A stretch of 64,000 nt of DNA from JAHIQC01 sp964565645. GTDB lineage: Bacteria; Actinomycetota; Coriobacteriia; Anaerosomatales; JAHIQC01. The translations under genes were made by a program, and so were the position numbers. The DNA is taken from contig CAZMFQ010000004.1 of NCBI GenBank assembly GCA_964565645.1, forward strand, positions 1 through 64,000, in the 5' to 3' direction. The notes beneath the pieces were generated by a model. That model was not told the DNA's origin. It did no database searches and was given only the letters and a program-made list of their open reading frames with translations. Shown piece by piece: positions 18,325-27,421 of the stretch (position 1 is its first letter; each line of letters opens with the position of its first letter).

Positions 18325-19575
18325 ATGCCCGAACGTATAGCACTGGTTTCATTCAAGTTCCCGCCCTACGAGCAAGTCGGGGCGCGTCGTTGGACCAAAC
18401 TGGCCAAGTACCTGGCGATCCAGGGTGTCGAACTGGACGTGTTCACGACCTACTGGGGCGCCGGGGCGGCAGGGATTTCGGATATCGACCACACCAACAT
18501 CCATGTGCACAGGATACCGTGCTTCGGCCTGCATCGACTCTGGTATGCCCGCTTCGACCGCTCGACCCTGTTCGGCAGAATCGGCTGGTTCGTCGAACGC
18601 GTGTTGACGCGGTACGTGCGGGGCTGGGCGCTCTTCGAGGAGGCTCGCTTCTGGCGACGCTCTGCAAAGGAGATACGACGTACCCTAGCGGACCGCGACA
18701 TCGACACCCTCATCGCGACAGGTGCCCCCTTCATGGCGGTATGGTGGGCGGCCCAGGTCAAGAAGCAGCGACCGGACATACGATTCGTGGTGGACTACCG
18801 CGACCCCTGGACGCCCTCGGCTCCACCGGCAAGCAAGCGGGCTGCCCGGCAACTACGCATGGAAGACGACGTCCTTGCACAGGCGGATCTCGTAATCACC
18901 GTGAGCGAGGGGCTGGCGGAGATGCTGCGCGAACGCGCCCTCACCTGTCCTGTGGCCGTCCTGCGCAACGGCTGCGACCCGCAGGAAGTACGCCGGGAGG
19001 CGAGACCGACCGAGCGGGAACCGGTGATTCTGCACGCCGGCAACGTCTACGTCGGACGTGAGCGCCCACTTGAGGTGCTGCTGGAGGTGATCCGGGACAA
19101 GGGCGACGAGTTCCCGGAGTTGCGATTCGTGTTCTACGGGGGCTTCCCCGCACATCTGAAGCGCTCATACGCCGACCTCATCGGATCCGGCGTCCTGTCC
19201 GTACGCGACCGGATAGCGCCGGAAGACCTGATGGTCGAAATCGGATCAGCGTTTGCCTGCCTGCAGTTCAACGCCGCAGAGTCCCCGTTCGCGTTGTCGA
19301 CGAAGATCTACGAATACGCGTGCGCGGGTCGTCCGACGCTCAGTCTCAACTACGGCGGGGAGATCGAACAGTTGATCACGGAGCACTCGTTGGGCTGGAG
19401 TGTCAACGCGGAGACAGCTGATGCGATACGTGCGGGTCTGCTCACAGTGCTGCAAGCGTGGCGATCGAATCCCGACATGGCGATCGACTCGCAGGCCACT
19501 CGCCAGTTCTCCTACCCAATACTTGCAGAACGGTTGATCACTCTGCTCGACACCAACCCGGGCGCAGATACCTAG
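18325..19575 (+). CDS. Glycosyltransferase family 4 protein
   Basis: 416 residues from ATG 18325, chosen over a GTG two codons upstream because GGAAG is better spaced. The N-terminus IALVSFKFPPYEQVGARRW matches the GT4 acceptor domain. The central FVVDYRDPWTPSAPP is a typical interdomain motif of this subfamily. The donor domain has ILHAGNVYVGRERPLEVL and KIYEYACAGRPTLSL. It is the only plus-strand transferase of the region. Its end overlaps that of the asparagine-synthase-like gene by 4 nt (convergent). Linkage and sugar cannot be inferred. Confidence 0.85.
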   Translation: MPERIALVSFKFPPYEQVGARRWTKLAKYLAIQGVELDVFTTYWGAGAAGISDIDHTNIHVHRIPCFGLHRLWYARFDRSTLFGRIGWFVERVLTRYVRGWALFEEARFWRRSAKEIRRTLADRDIDTLIATGAPFMAVWWAAQVKKQRPDIRFVVDYRDPWTPSAPPASKRAARQLRMEDDVLAQADLVITVSEGLAEMLRERALTCPVAVLRNGCDPQEVRREARPTEREPVILHAGNVYVGRERPLEVLLEVIRDKGDEFPELRFVFYGGFPAHLKRSYADLIGSGVLSVRDRIAPEDLMVEIGSAFACLQFNAAESPFALSTKIYEYACAGRPTLSLNYGGEIEQLITEHSLGWSVNAETADAIRAGLLTVLQAWRSNPDMAIDSQATRQFSYPILAERLITLLDTNPGADT

Positions 19576-21422
19576 AGGCTCACACGCTCGTACTGTGTCC
19601 ATCGATCGAGACAGTAGACGCGCCATGCGAACGCCCAGTCACTCGATGCCGGGTCGTCGAGGTAGCGATCCATGCGCGAGAGCAGGTCGTCACGACCAGA
19701 GAGCACGCCCGACCTGATCCATTCGCTGAGCGCATCCCGCGAACACCTCAGTGGCGCGGCGAGCTCATTGCGCTGCCAGATCTCCTGGGGCGAAACGAAG
19801 CCCATCTTGTCAGAGCGGTCGACGATTCTCGCAGGCACTATCGACTCGGCATACACACGTTCGACGCGCTTGTTGCTGAAGTCGTGGATCTTCTCATCGG
19901 CGGGAAGGCTGAACGCGTACTCGACGAGACGGTAGTCCATGAACGGAACGCGAGCCTCCACGCTAGCCGCCATCGAGTTCCTGTCGTCATAGGCCAGATA
20001 CTCGCGCAGGGCGCTACCGGTGACCTCTCGAAAGGTCGTCTCATTGAAGTAGTCGGGACGTCCCGCAGCGGCCTTGACGTGCCCGAGGGTGTTTCGAAGC
20101 ACGCGCGCAAGGGGCACACCCCGAGCGACAGAGAAGCGACGCATCTCCGTGACGGCCCTACCGATACGCCCGCGAGCAATCAGATGCCCGAACATCACAT
20201 AGTAGTGCCGTGTATATCCGCCAAAGAGCTCATCTGCGCCCTGCCCATTGAGCAGTACCTTGATGTCACTCTCGTCTTTGACCGCCCGGTACAACTGGTT
20301 CTGCGAGAAGACCGCGAGTGATCTGAACGGCTGCTCGATGTGGAAGAACAGGTCGTCGAGGTGTTCGGTGACGGCCTCCACATCGGGATACACCCAGTGA
20401 GGCTTGAGCTTGGCCCGTTCTACGACTTCCTCGGCGTAGGCGCGTTCGCTGAAGCGGTCGTCATCAAAGACGGCGGAGAACGATTCGAACATGCCCGGTC
20501 GAACGAGGCCGAGCTCGTGCAACGCGCAGACGATAGTCGAGGAATCGAGCCCGCCGCTCAGCAGGGTCCCGACGGGGACATCGCTCCGCATGCGCAGCCG
20601 AAGCGAGTCCTCGAAGAGTTCAGCGAACATGGCAACGGCGTCACGGCCGTCGACACGCATCGCGTTCGGCTCGAACCTCCAGTAGCGCTCGGACCGCAGG
20701 ACCTTGCCGTCGAAGATCGCGAAGGTTCCCGGTTCGAGTTCGTCGACCCCGGTCCAAAACGTCGCCACAGTATCGTTGAGCAGGCATGCGTCCAGGTACC
20801 TCTCGACGCTCGCCGTGTTCGGGGTCGCGCCTGAGCCGGATAGTCGCCGAACCGTCCGGGTGGTACTACCGAAGGCAAGGAGCCCGGGTGTCTGGGCGTA
20901 GAAGAGTGGCTTGATGCCGAATCGGTCGCGTGACAGCATCACTGTCTTGTCACGGTCATCCCAGAGCGCAAGCGCCCACATACCGTTGAAGCGCGAGAAG
21001 GCGTCGCCGCCCCACTCCATCAGTGCCGACAGCACCACCTCGGTGTCGGACGCAGTCTCGAAGGTGCGCCCGCGCGCCCGCAACTCATTGCGCAGCTCGA
21101 CGTAGTTGAACAGTTCACCGTTGTAGACGAGGTGATAGCGCCCCGATGGATCCGAGAAGGGCTGGCGCCCATGAAAGGACGTGTCGATGATCGACAGGCG
21201 ACGCTGACCCATCATGAAGGTCGCCTCGGGCGCTACATCGATATGCGGCAGGTCCCAGACCTCGCTGGCCGAGGAATCGCCCCGGTATTGCGTGGCGGCT
21301 ACGGAACCGGCGGCCAGGTAGCCCTCGTCGTCTGGCCCACGGTGCGACATGAGGTCAAGGGCAGCTCGGAACGGAGCACCCGCGACCCCGGTTTCGGTCC
21401 ATAGCCCGAGTATCCCGCACAT
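19572..21422 (-). CDS. asnB: Asparagine synthase (glutamine-hydrolysing) family protein
   Basis: 616 residues, two domains. The N-terminal class-II glutaminase domain begins MCGILGL, with the catalytic cysteine at position 2 once Met1 is removed. The C-terminal ATP-pyrophosphatase domain has the P-loop SGGLDSSTIV. Classical members convert aspartate to asparagine. Paralogues in polysaccharide loci (WbpS type) use the same chemistry to amidate sugar carboxylates. Being embedded in a glycan cluster favours such a role, but the sequence alone does not exclude ordinary AsnB. It shares the divergent promoter region 21423-21538 with a methyltransferase gene. Confidence 0.85.
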   Translation of the reverse strand: MCGILGLWTETGVAGAPFRAALDLMSHRGPDDEGYLAAGSVAATQYRGDSSASEVWDLPHIDVAPEATFMMGQRRLSIIDTSFHGRQPFSDPSGRYHLVYNGELFNYVELRNELRARGRTFETASDTEVVLSALMEWGGDAFSRFNGMWALALWDDRDKTVMLSRDRFGIKPLFYAQTPGLLAFGSTTRTVRRLSGSGATPNTASVERYLDACLLNDTVATFWTGVDELEPGTFAIFDGKVLRSERYWRFEPNAMRVDGRDAVAMFAELFEDSLRLRMRSDVPVGTLLSGGLDSSTIVCALHELGLVRPGMFESFSAVFDDDRFSERAYAEEVVERAKLKPHWVYPDVEAVTEHLDDLFFHIEQPFRSLAVFSQNQLYRAVKDESDIKVLLNGQGADELFGGYTRHYYVMFGHLIARGRIGRAVTEMRRFSVARGVPLARVLRNTLGHVKAAAGRPDYFNETTFREVTGSALREYLAYDDRNSMAASVEARVPFMDYRLVEYAFSLPADEKIHDFSNKRVERVYAESIVPARIVDRSDKMGFVSPQEIWQRNELAAPLRCSRDALSEWIRSGVLSGRDDLLSRMDRYLDDPASSDWAFAWRVYCLDRWTQYERVSL

Positions 21423-21538
21423 GCGTCCGCAGGTCCCCTTTCGTCAGCCGCATTCCGTCGGTCGCAGTCTATCACCCCGTATGGAACGACCCCATCGGCT
21501 AGACTTGTGTGCATCGCACGAGACCAGAGAGGCATCCG

Positions 21539-22621
21539 ATGAAAGCCCACCTACTGAGCATGCTCCAATGCCCCGAGTGCGCTTCGCCTTTGAGGCTATC
21601 GACCGTGTCCGAGGAAGCGGGCGAAGTGCGCGAGGGGTCTTTGGACTGCATGGCCTGCAGCTTCACGGCACCGATCGTGGACTACATCCCGCGGTTCGTC
21701 GATCGGTCCAACTACTCCCACTCGTGGGGAGAGTTGTGGCAGGCGACGGGCGAGATCCTGCGCGATAGTTACACGGGGATACCATTTCACACCAACGTGA
21801 TTCACGGCCACTACGATGAGAGCGGCGAAGCACGAGAGGGTGCGAGCCCTTTTGGCTTCGAATGGCCGCGGGATCTTGCGGGCCAGACCGTGCTTGAGAT
21901 CGGCCCCGGAACCGGCAACTGCACCGAGGTGCTTGCGGCGACGGGGGCGACGCTCGTCAGCGTCGACATGTCACATGCCGTCGACACTCTCCCAGCCGCG
22001 CTGATCACCAGACCGAACGTGAACGTGATACAGGGCGACATCACGTCGGGCTTTCTCAGGCAAGGGGCGTTCGACAGAATCTGGTTCTTCCAGGTCCTCC
22101 AGCATACGCCTGAACCGCGCTCGACCCTCAAGGCCGTCCGACCGTTCCTGCGAGACGGCGGCGAACTCGCGGTCACATCTTACGGTGGGCACTTCGACCC
22201 CTGGTACTACAAGCACACGCGCAAGATCGATGATGCGCGTGCGTGGCGCCTTATCGCGACGCTCACCCCGAGCCTGGTACGGATCAAGTACGCGCTCATG
22301 CGTTTCGGCGACGCGCTTGGGTCACGGACCGTACGCGACAAGCTCGCGGCCATCCTCGGGTTCGTCGACCCGCGCAACATCTACTACCGCACCCTGCAGG
22401 GTCAGATGAACGACTACATCATGGGCCGGATATGGACGGAGCGACGCGACAGGAAGCTCCTCATGATGTACGTCATCATCAATACATTCGATGCGATCAC
22501 ACCCGAGTACACGAACAACTGCCCCGACCTTGCCACGATGGAATCGTGGCTGGCTGAAGCCGGCTTCAGACGCTGTGAGACCTGGGGCAAGGGCGGGGTT
22601 CGCGCGAAGGCGTGGACTTAG
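21539..22621 (+). CDS. Class I SAM-dependent methyltransferase with N-terminal zinc-ribbon-like domain
   Basis: 360 residues. The first 40 carry two cysteine pairs (CPEC and CMAC) like the Trm112/zinc-ribbon module found before some methyltransferase domains. Motif I is VLEIGPGTGNCTEVLA, followed by the acidic VSVDMS and the post-motif WFFQVLQHTPEP. The fold corresponds to Methyltransf_11. ATG 21539 follows GAGAGG at a 7-nt distance. Within the glycan locus it may O- or N-methylate a sugar; a small-molecule target is also possible. It ends 69 nt from a convergent gene. Confidence 0.85.
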   Translation: MKAHLLSMLQCPECASPLRLSTVSEEAGEVREGSLDCMACSFTAPIVDYIPRFVDRSNYSHSWGELWQATGEILRDSYTGIPFHTNVIHGHYDESGEAREGASPFGFEWPRDLAGQTVLEIGPGTGNCTEVLAATGATLVSVDMSHAVDTLPAALITRPNVNVIQGDITSGFLRQGAFDRIWFFQVLQHTPEPRSTLKAVRPFLRDGGELAVTSYGGHFDPWYYKHTRKIDDARAWRLIATLTPSLVRIKYALMRFGDALGSRTVRDKLAAILGFVDPRNIYYRTLQGQMNDYIMGRIWTERRDRKLLMMYVIINTFDAITPEYTNNCPDLATMESWLAEAGFRRCETWGKGGVRAKAWT

Positions 22622-22690
22622 ACGGGTGGCTGCGCTTCGAACCGGTCGATGCGCTCGGCATACCCATGGAGTCTGTGAGAATCGTCACCT

Positions 22691-24025
22691 TCATGGGCGG
22701 TCCCGCCAAAGTCTGATCGCCTCCATGTACTTTGCCCGCTCGCGCATGCGTTCGGTCGCGTTGAATCTCCGACCCATGGATTCGACGGCGCGCAGCGAGG
22801 CGGTTATGTGGCCCATACCGAGGCGAAGGACAAGCGCTGTGCGCATCGCGCCAAGGACCCGGCGTATCGTCCACCAGTCGATGTTGCGAGTCATGGCACG
22901 GTCCATCACGCTGGCCACATGTGCCGCGGCGCGCTCATGATTGCGCCCGTCCGCCCAGCCTATCGTCTCCGCCACGAGCGACCGACGCGCATCGGCCCGC
23001 TCCTCGAAGCCGGGTAAGGCCCCCGAAGCGAAGTACGCTGTCAGTGCTTCCATCAAGTCATGTGCGGTCGCGACCGCTGGGCTGCCCTCTGCGATCCGTG
23101 CGCGCCTGAAGTCGCGACCGAGCGGGTTCACCAACAGGGTCGGCTTCCCCAGCAACCATGCCTCAAGACATGTAGTGCTCTCATACGCGATCCAGACACT
23201 CGAAGCCGCGATCAGGTCGGCGATATTGTCGTCAGCGCGCTTGGAGGTGATGACGTTGGGCAACTCGTCGAGCCCAGCAAACTCGGAGTACTCCTCCTCG
23301 GTCTCGCCTGGATGAGACCGCAGAACAAAGAGCGTCTCAGGCATGGACGCGATCATCTCGCGATAGATCCGCCGTAGCCTCGGCAGCGCTTCTCGATGGC
23401 GCGCGACCATGTCGGGTCCGCCCAACACCGTGTCGACGACCTCAGAATGCGTGGCGTAGTAGTCGCCCAGAACATGATCGAAGGTCCAGCCCGCAACACC
23501 TATGACGCGCTCGAAAGCCGATACTCCGCGTCGCTCCATCAACTCCGCAGCCGTCTCGTGCCGCATCATCATGAACCGATCGAATCCTGTTGCTCCCGAA
23601 ACCCGAATGTCAGCGTTCGCCGCTTCCGGTACGTAGGCCCGCGAAAGCGCCAGATTGCGCTCGGACCACTCAAGATGGAGAGCCTCATAGAGTCGACACT
23701 CGTCGTTCCAGCCCCAAAACATCCTTCGCACCGTGTCGGCGTCATCTGGGAACATGCCTTCCGACCTCATGGTGACAACCGGAATACCGAGGTTCGCAGC
23801 CAACTTCACCGCCTCGAAGTTCGTGCGACCCCCGCCTTGGTCCGCGATCAGGAAGAGCCTGGGCCGATGGGAGATGAATTTCCAGCCCGCATTCGCGATG
23901 CTGTCTCGCGCAACCGATAGCCCGTACTCAAGCTCGAGACAGCTGAGAACCGGTTCGACTATGTCAATATCGCGCCCGCGGCTGCTCCACTCCAGGTTCA
24001 GGATGTCGCACTTGTGCCCGATCAC
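22691..24025 (-). CDS. Surface-carbohydrate biosynthesis protein (putative GT-B glycosyltransferase)
   Basis: 444 residues, last gene of the pseudaminic-acid operon. The start overlaps the preceding cytidylyltransferase by ATGA. I do not recognise a named family with certainty. The second half has features of GT-B donor domains: IGVAGWTFD, LFVLRSHPGETEEEY, and SSVWIAYESTTCLEAWLLGKPTLLV, which resembles the nucleotide-binding region of CDP-glycerol/sialyl-type transferases. A nonulosonic-acid transferase that uses CMP-pseudaminate is an attractive but unproven reading, given its position directly after the CMP-activation gene. No transmembrane segment is evident. Confidence 0.6.
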   Translation of the reverse strand: MIGHKCDILNLEWSSRGRDIDIVEPVLSCLELEYGLSVARDSIANAGWKFISHRPRLFLIADQGGGRTNFEAVKLAANLGIPVVTMRSEGMFPDDADTVRRMFWGWNDECRLYEALHLEWSERNLALSRAYVPEAANADIRVSGATGFDRFMMMRHETAAELMERRGVSAFERVIGVAGWTFDHVLGDYYATHSEVVDTVLGGPDMVARHREALPRLRRIYREMIASMPETLFVLRSHPGETEEEYSEFAGLDELPNVITSKRADDNIADLIAASSVWIAYESTTCLEAWLLGKPTLLVNPLGRDFRRARIAEGSPAVATAHDLMEALTAYFASGALPGFEERADARRSLVAETIGWADGRNHERAAAHVASVMDRAMTRNIDWWTIRRVLGAMRTALVLRLGMGHITASLRAVESMGRRFNATERMRERAKYMEAIRLWRDRP

Positions 24026-24768
24026 CAGCTTGCCGGCCTCTCGACATGCCGGTGATCGACTGTGGCATTCATGAGGGCGATGGCTGGGTTCGCGTCAAGC
24101 ACACCCATAACATCTTGCAGTGACGAAGTCCGCCGTGCGCACCCGACCAGCGCCCTCATCATCTCCAGGTCAGCCATCTCATCAACGGTAAGCCTGAGTT
24201 CGGGTCGATTTGCCCAAGGCGGCGCCTCCACATTCCGCAGACGGAACCCGTCGGGATGCTGGTAGATGTATGGGGTCACATGCTCGCGCTCGTGAGCCGC
24301 AACGGCCGCAACGGCGGCCCGCTCCAGCGCTGCGCGCGAGAACACCTCAGTGTCCATCCCGATGGGATATGTACGCACCAGCACGTTGCTGCAGTAGTCG
24401 ACCTCAGGTACCTCATTGAATGCCTCGATCACCCGGTCGATCACCTCGGGGTCGATGAGCGGGCAATCGCACGTCACGCGCACCACGGTGTGCGCTTCGG
24501 CGCGCTCCGAAGCGAGTACATAGCGAGACAGCACGTCATCCAGGGAACCCCGCACGAACGGCACGTCAAGCTCGCGCAGATGCTCGGCCAGCACATCATC
24601 GGACGGATCGGTAGTGGTGGCGACCCATACCTCGTCCGCAAGCTCCGCCCGACGACAGCGATCGACGACGTGATCTATGACCGGGCGACCAGCCAGATCC
24701 ATGAGGACCTTGCCTGGCAGCCGAGTCGATGACATACGCGCCTGTGCAACGACAACAGTACGGCTCAT
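24022..24768 (-). CDS. pseF: SpsF-family cytidylyltransferase, candidate CMP-pseudaminate synthetase
   Basis: 248 residues from ATG 24768, which overlaps the pseI stop by ATGA. The N-terminus VVVAQARMSSTRLPGKVLMD is the nucleotidyl-transfer motif of the SpsF/PseF group, followed by VRVTCDCPLIDPEVID with its metal-binding aspartates. PseF activates pseudaminic acid with CTP to give CMP-pseudaminate. It is assigned here mainly by operon position after pseI, because SpsF-like proteins are diverse. Overlaps on both sides (pseI and the putative transferase) indicate tight co-translation. Confidence 0.72.
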   Translation of the reverse strand: MSRTVVVAQARMSSTRLPGKVLMDLAGRPVIDHVVDRCRRAELADEVWVATTTDPSDDVLAEHLRELDVPFVRGSLDDVLSRYVLASERAEAHTVVRVTCDCPLIDPEVIDRVIEAFNEVPEVDYCSNVLVRTYPIGMDTEVFSRAALERAAVAAVAAHEREHVTPYIYQHPDGFRLRNVEAPPWANRPELRLTVDEMADLEMMRALVGCARRTSSLQDVMGVLDANPAIALMNATVDHRHVERPASW

Positions 24769-25820
24769 CGCACGAGATCCCATGAGACCGGGGTACCCTT
24801 CGAGGCGTCCCGTGCCACACGTCTTCCGATGATCTCATCGTAGTGCACGGGCGCGAGACCATACCCCGGTCTCACGACACGCACGTTCTGGCTCGTGAAC
24901 TCGTCGCCCGCGTGCATGTCCTCCGCGATGTATAGGGACCTTCGGAACTGGACCGAGGCCTCCTCGGCCCCCGTAGGACCGTAGACGACACTGCCCAGAG
25001 CACGCCAGGCGCGCTCACTCTGCTCTACCAGTTCGGCGAGCTCATCCGGTTCGATCGAGAACGCCGAGTCGACTCCGCCATCGGCCCGAGCGAGCGTGAA
25101 GTGCTTCTCGATGACCGTGCAGCCAAGCGCGACCGCCGCCAGCGAGACCCCGATGCCCAGAGTATGGTCGGACAGGCCCACTTGGCACCCGTATCGTTCG
25201 CGCATATCCGGGACCGTCATGAGGTTGGTGTCCGTCGGATCCGCCGGATAGGTACTCGTGCATTTCAGCAGGATCAGTTCCTTGCATCCGGCATCCCGTG
25301 CGGCCTGTACGGCCGTATCAAGTTCATCTCGTGTCGCCATTCCGGTGGACATGATGACGGGCTTGCCAGTCTCCGCCACCCTCCGAATCAGCGGTACGTG
25401 CCCGTTCTCAAATGAGGCGATCTTGTAGCACGGCACACCCAGGTCCTCAAGGAAGTCGACGGCGGTCTCGTCGAAAGGAGTGGAGAAGGCGATCATGCCA
25501 AGCTCGCGCGCTCGCGCGAAGATGGGTCCGTGCCAATCCCAGGGAGTGTGAGCCTGCTCGTACAACTGATACAGCGAGCGACCCGACCAAAGCGAGTTCT
25601 CGTCGGTGATGACGAAGGCATCGCCCGAGACATCGAGCGTCAGGGTGTCTGCGGTGTAGGTCTGCATCTTCAGCGCATGCGCTCCGGCGTGCGCAGCCGC
25701 ATCGACGATCTCGAGCGCCCGCTCGAGAGAGCAATTGTGATTGCCGCTCATCTCCGCGATGACGAACGGCGGGGCCGAAGGGCCGACCTTGCGGTCTGCT
25801 ATGTGGATCGACTCATTCAT
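24765..25820 (-). CDS. pseI: Pseudaminic acid synthase (NeuB family)
   Basis: 351 residues. Condenses 2,4-diamido-2,4,6-trideoxy-L-altrose with phosphoenolpyruvate to form pseudaminic acid. The N-terminal TIM-barrel domain has FVIAEMSGNHN, LKMQTYTADT, and ILLKCTSTYPA followed by VGLSDHTLGIG, hallmarks of NeuB-type synthases. The last 60 residues form the antifreeze-like SAF domain (RRSLYIAEDMHAGDEF and VRPGYGLAPVHYDEIIGRR). The presence of pseB, pseC and pseG in the same operon selects PseI over NeuB or LegI. The start overlaps the upstream formyltransferase by 8 nt. Confidence 0.9.
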   Translation of the reverse strand: MNESIHIADRKVGPSAPPFVIAEMSGNHNCSLERALEIVDAAAHAGAHALKMQTYTADTLTLDVSGDAFVITDENSLWSGRSLYQLYEQAHTPWDWHGPIFARARELGMIAFSTPFDETAVDFLEDLGVPCYKIASFENGHVPLIRRVAETGKPVIMSTGMATRDELDTAVQAARDAGCKELILLKCTSTYPADPTDTNLMTVPDMRERYGCQVGLSDHTLGIGVSLAAVALGCTVIEKHFTLARADGGVDSAFSIEPDELAELVEQSERAWRALGSVVYGPTGAEEASVQFRRSLYIAEDMHAGDEFTSQNVRVVRPGYGLAPVHYDEIIGRRVARDASKGTPVSWDLVR

Positions 25821-26460
25821 TCCCTGATGATAACTCGTGCGACCTCGCGGGATGATCGGCCACAGCGGTTGCCCCGGACGCCCCGCCCCGCTCCAGCGCG
25901 GCCCCGATCAATCCCGAAACGGGAGTGTCCCAACCTTGCGTGAGCAGATCGGCAAAGCGCTCCTTGTCTGCGACGCGATGCACGGTTCCGAGGCCATCCT
26001 GCGGCCTTGGGGCGATGGTTGCCGCTCGCAGCTCGCTCCAGTGCTGGATGAAGAGGTCCTCGATCTCGGACTTCAGGCGCTCATAACTGGTGCGCAGTGT
26101 GTCTGCGTCTTCCATGCGCACGGCCCTCTGGAGCAGGAGCGGGCCGGTATCCAGGCCAGGGTCGAGAACGTGGATGCTCACCCCTTTGGGAGTCTGCTCG
26201 AGGAAGCTCCAGAGGTTCGGATCCGCACCCCGGTTCCACGGCAGCATCGAGACATGCAAGTTCATGGCACGGACCCCGAAGGGCGCGAGGACCTCTGCCG
26301 GAATCAGGTGTCGGTACCCGAAACTCACCAGGCAGTCTGCCGTGTCGAGCAACGGATCGCCGGAGTGAAGAGGCGAATCCACCGCGACCACGCAATCGCC
26401 CTCGGCCTCGATCGCCGCGCGAATCAACGGATTCTCCGGCCCGAGCGCCAATACGATCAT
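25813..26460 (-). CDS. Formyltransferase-family protein in the pseudaminate operon
   Basis: 215 residues of the formyl_trans_N fold, which uses 10-formyl-tetrahydrofolate to formylate amines. The catalytic elements are visible: Asn-x-His in MNLHVSMLPWNRGADP and the catalytic aspartate in HVLDPGLDTGPLLLQ. It lacks the C-terminal tRNA-binding domain of methionyl-tRNA formyltransferase, as sugar N-formyltransferases often do. It is sandwiched between pseG and pseI with overlaps on both sides. No PseH N-acetyltransferase is found in the window, so this enzyme could formylate the 4-amino group of the altrose intermediate and lead to a 7-N-formyl pseudaminic acid. Confidence 0.82.
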   Translation of the reverse strand: MIVLALGPENPLIRAAIEAEGDCVVAVDSPLHSGDPLLDTADCLVSFGYRHLIPAEVLAPFGVRAMNLHVSMLPWNRGADPNLWSFLEQTPKGVSIHVLDPGLDTGPLLLQRAVRMEDADTLRTSYERLKSEIEDLFIQHWSELRAATIAPRPQDGLGTVHRVADKERFADLLTQGWDTPVSGLIGAALERGGASGATAVADHPARSHELSSGNE

Positions 26461-27413
26461 GATGACGCGCCCGTCTCGGGCAGGCCGAGATATGCGCCGA
26501 GTCTCTGAGCCACTCGTTCTGCACCGCGCGCGTCGACGAGTGTACTGCCTGCCGCGGACTGCCGGGCCCTTGCGGCGGGGGTCTCAAGTGCTCGCAGCAG
26601 GCGCGTGATCTCATCCTGCGTACCCGGCTCTTTCCATTCTCCGGCGAGCAGAACCGCGTCGGCGCTGGCAAAGGCATGTGCTTGTGAGAGTTGATTGTCC
26701 GCGACGACCACCGCGACAGTGGGTACCCCCAAGGCTGCGAGTTCATACAACGTCTGACCAGCGGCGGTGACTGCGATGTCGACCCCGGCCATGATGCCGC
26801 GAAGCTCGCGTGCAGTCTGCGGAGTGTCTACTACCCGGAGTGTCGCGTCGGGGTACGCCCGCCGCGCCGCCGCGCTGAAGCCCTCAAGCGAGCGCCCAGC
26901 ATCAGTCCCGCCCGACATGATCAAGACACACCCGACGGTCTCGCCAATGACATGCGGAAGAGCATTCGCGAATTCCGCTCGCACCAGTTGATATTGGACG
27001 CCGAGGAGCCGATCCGCATCGCCCGACCATCCGAGGGTGCCCGCTTCCGGGTTCCCGTTGACCACGATACCTGCGGGATACTGCAACCGGGCGGTATCGT
27101 CCAGGTAGACTGCGACCCTGGCGGCGGATGACGCGGCCACATACACGCCCAGGGGAGCAAGATACGAATCGATCACGACCGCATCAGCATCACGCGACAG
27201 CATCGTGACGACATCCGCATCACGCCACTCGAAGGCACGCGCGCAGCGCTCCTCGACGATATGTCCCGGAACGTCGCCTGCGACAACCAGCTCACAGGAA
27301 CCGCCCATTGCCGCAAGCGCGTCATAGAGCGCGCAGCATCTGGAGAGATGCCCGTACCCCTGAGCACGGCCCGCCTCCGTGAGGAACACCACACGCATGT
27401 CCGAAGTGCGCAC
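26457..27413 (-). CDS. pseG: UDP-2,4-diamido-trideoxy-altropyranose hydrolase
   Basis: 318 residues of the PseG family, a GT-B-like hydrolase that removes UDP before the PseI condensation. Recognised by GYGHLSRCCALYDAL near the N-terminus, VVIDSYLAPLGVY, VYLDDTARLQYPA, the Gly-rich MSGGTDAGRS, and VTAAGQTLYELAALGVPT followed by DNQ. The GTG at 27413 has AGGGG 5 nt upstream; an ATG at 27398 lacks a ribosome-binding site but would shorten the protein by only five residues. The 3' end overlaps the formyltransferase start by 4 nt. Confidence 0.88.
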   Translation of the reverse strand: MRTSDMRVVFLTEAGRAQGYGHLSRCCALYDALAAMGGSCELVVAGDVPGHIVEERCARAFEWRDADVVTMLSRDADAVVIDSYLAPLGVYVAASSAARVAVYLDDTARLQYPAGIVVNGNPEAGTLGWSGDADRLLGVQYQLVRAEFANALPHVIGETVGCVLIMSGGTDAGRSLEGFSAAARRAYPDATLRVVDTPQTARELRGIMAGVDIAVTAAGQTLYELAALGVPTVAVVVADNQLSQAHAFASADAVLLAGEWKEPGTQDEITRLLRALETPAARARQSAAGSTLVDARGAERVAQRLGAYLGLPETGASS

Positions 27414-27421
27414 CGAAGCCC

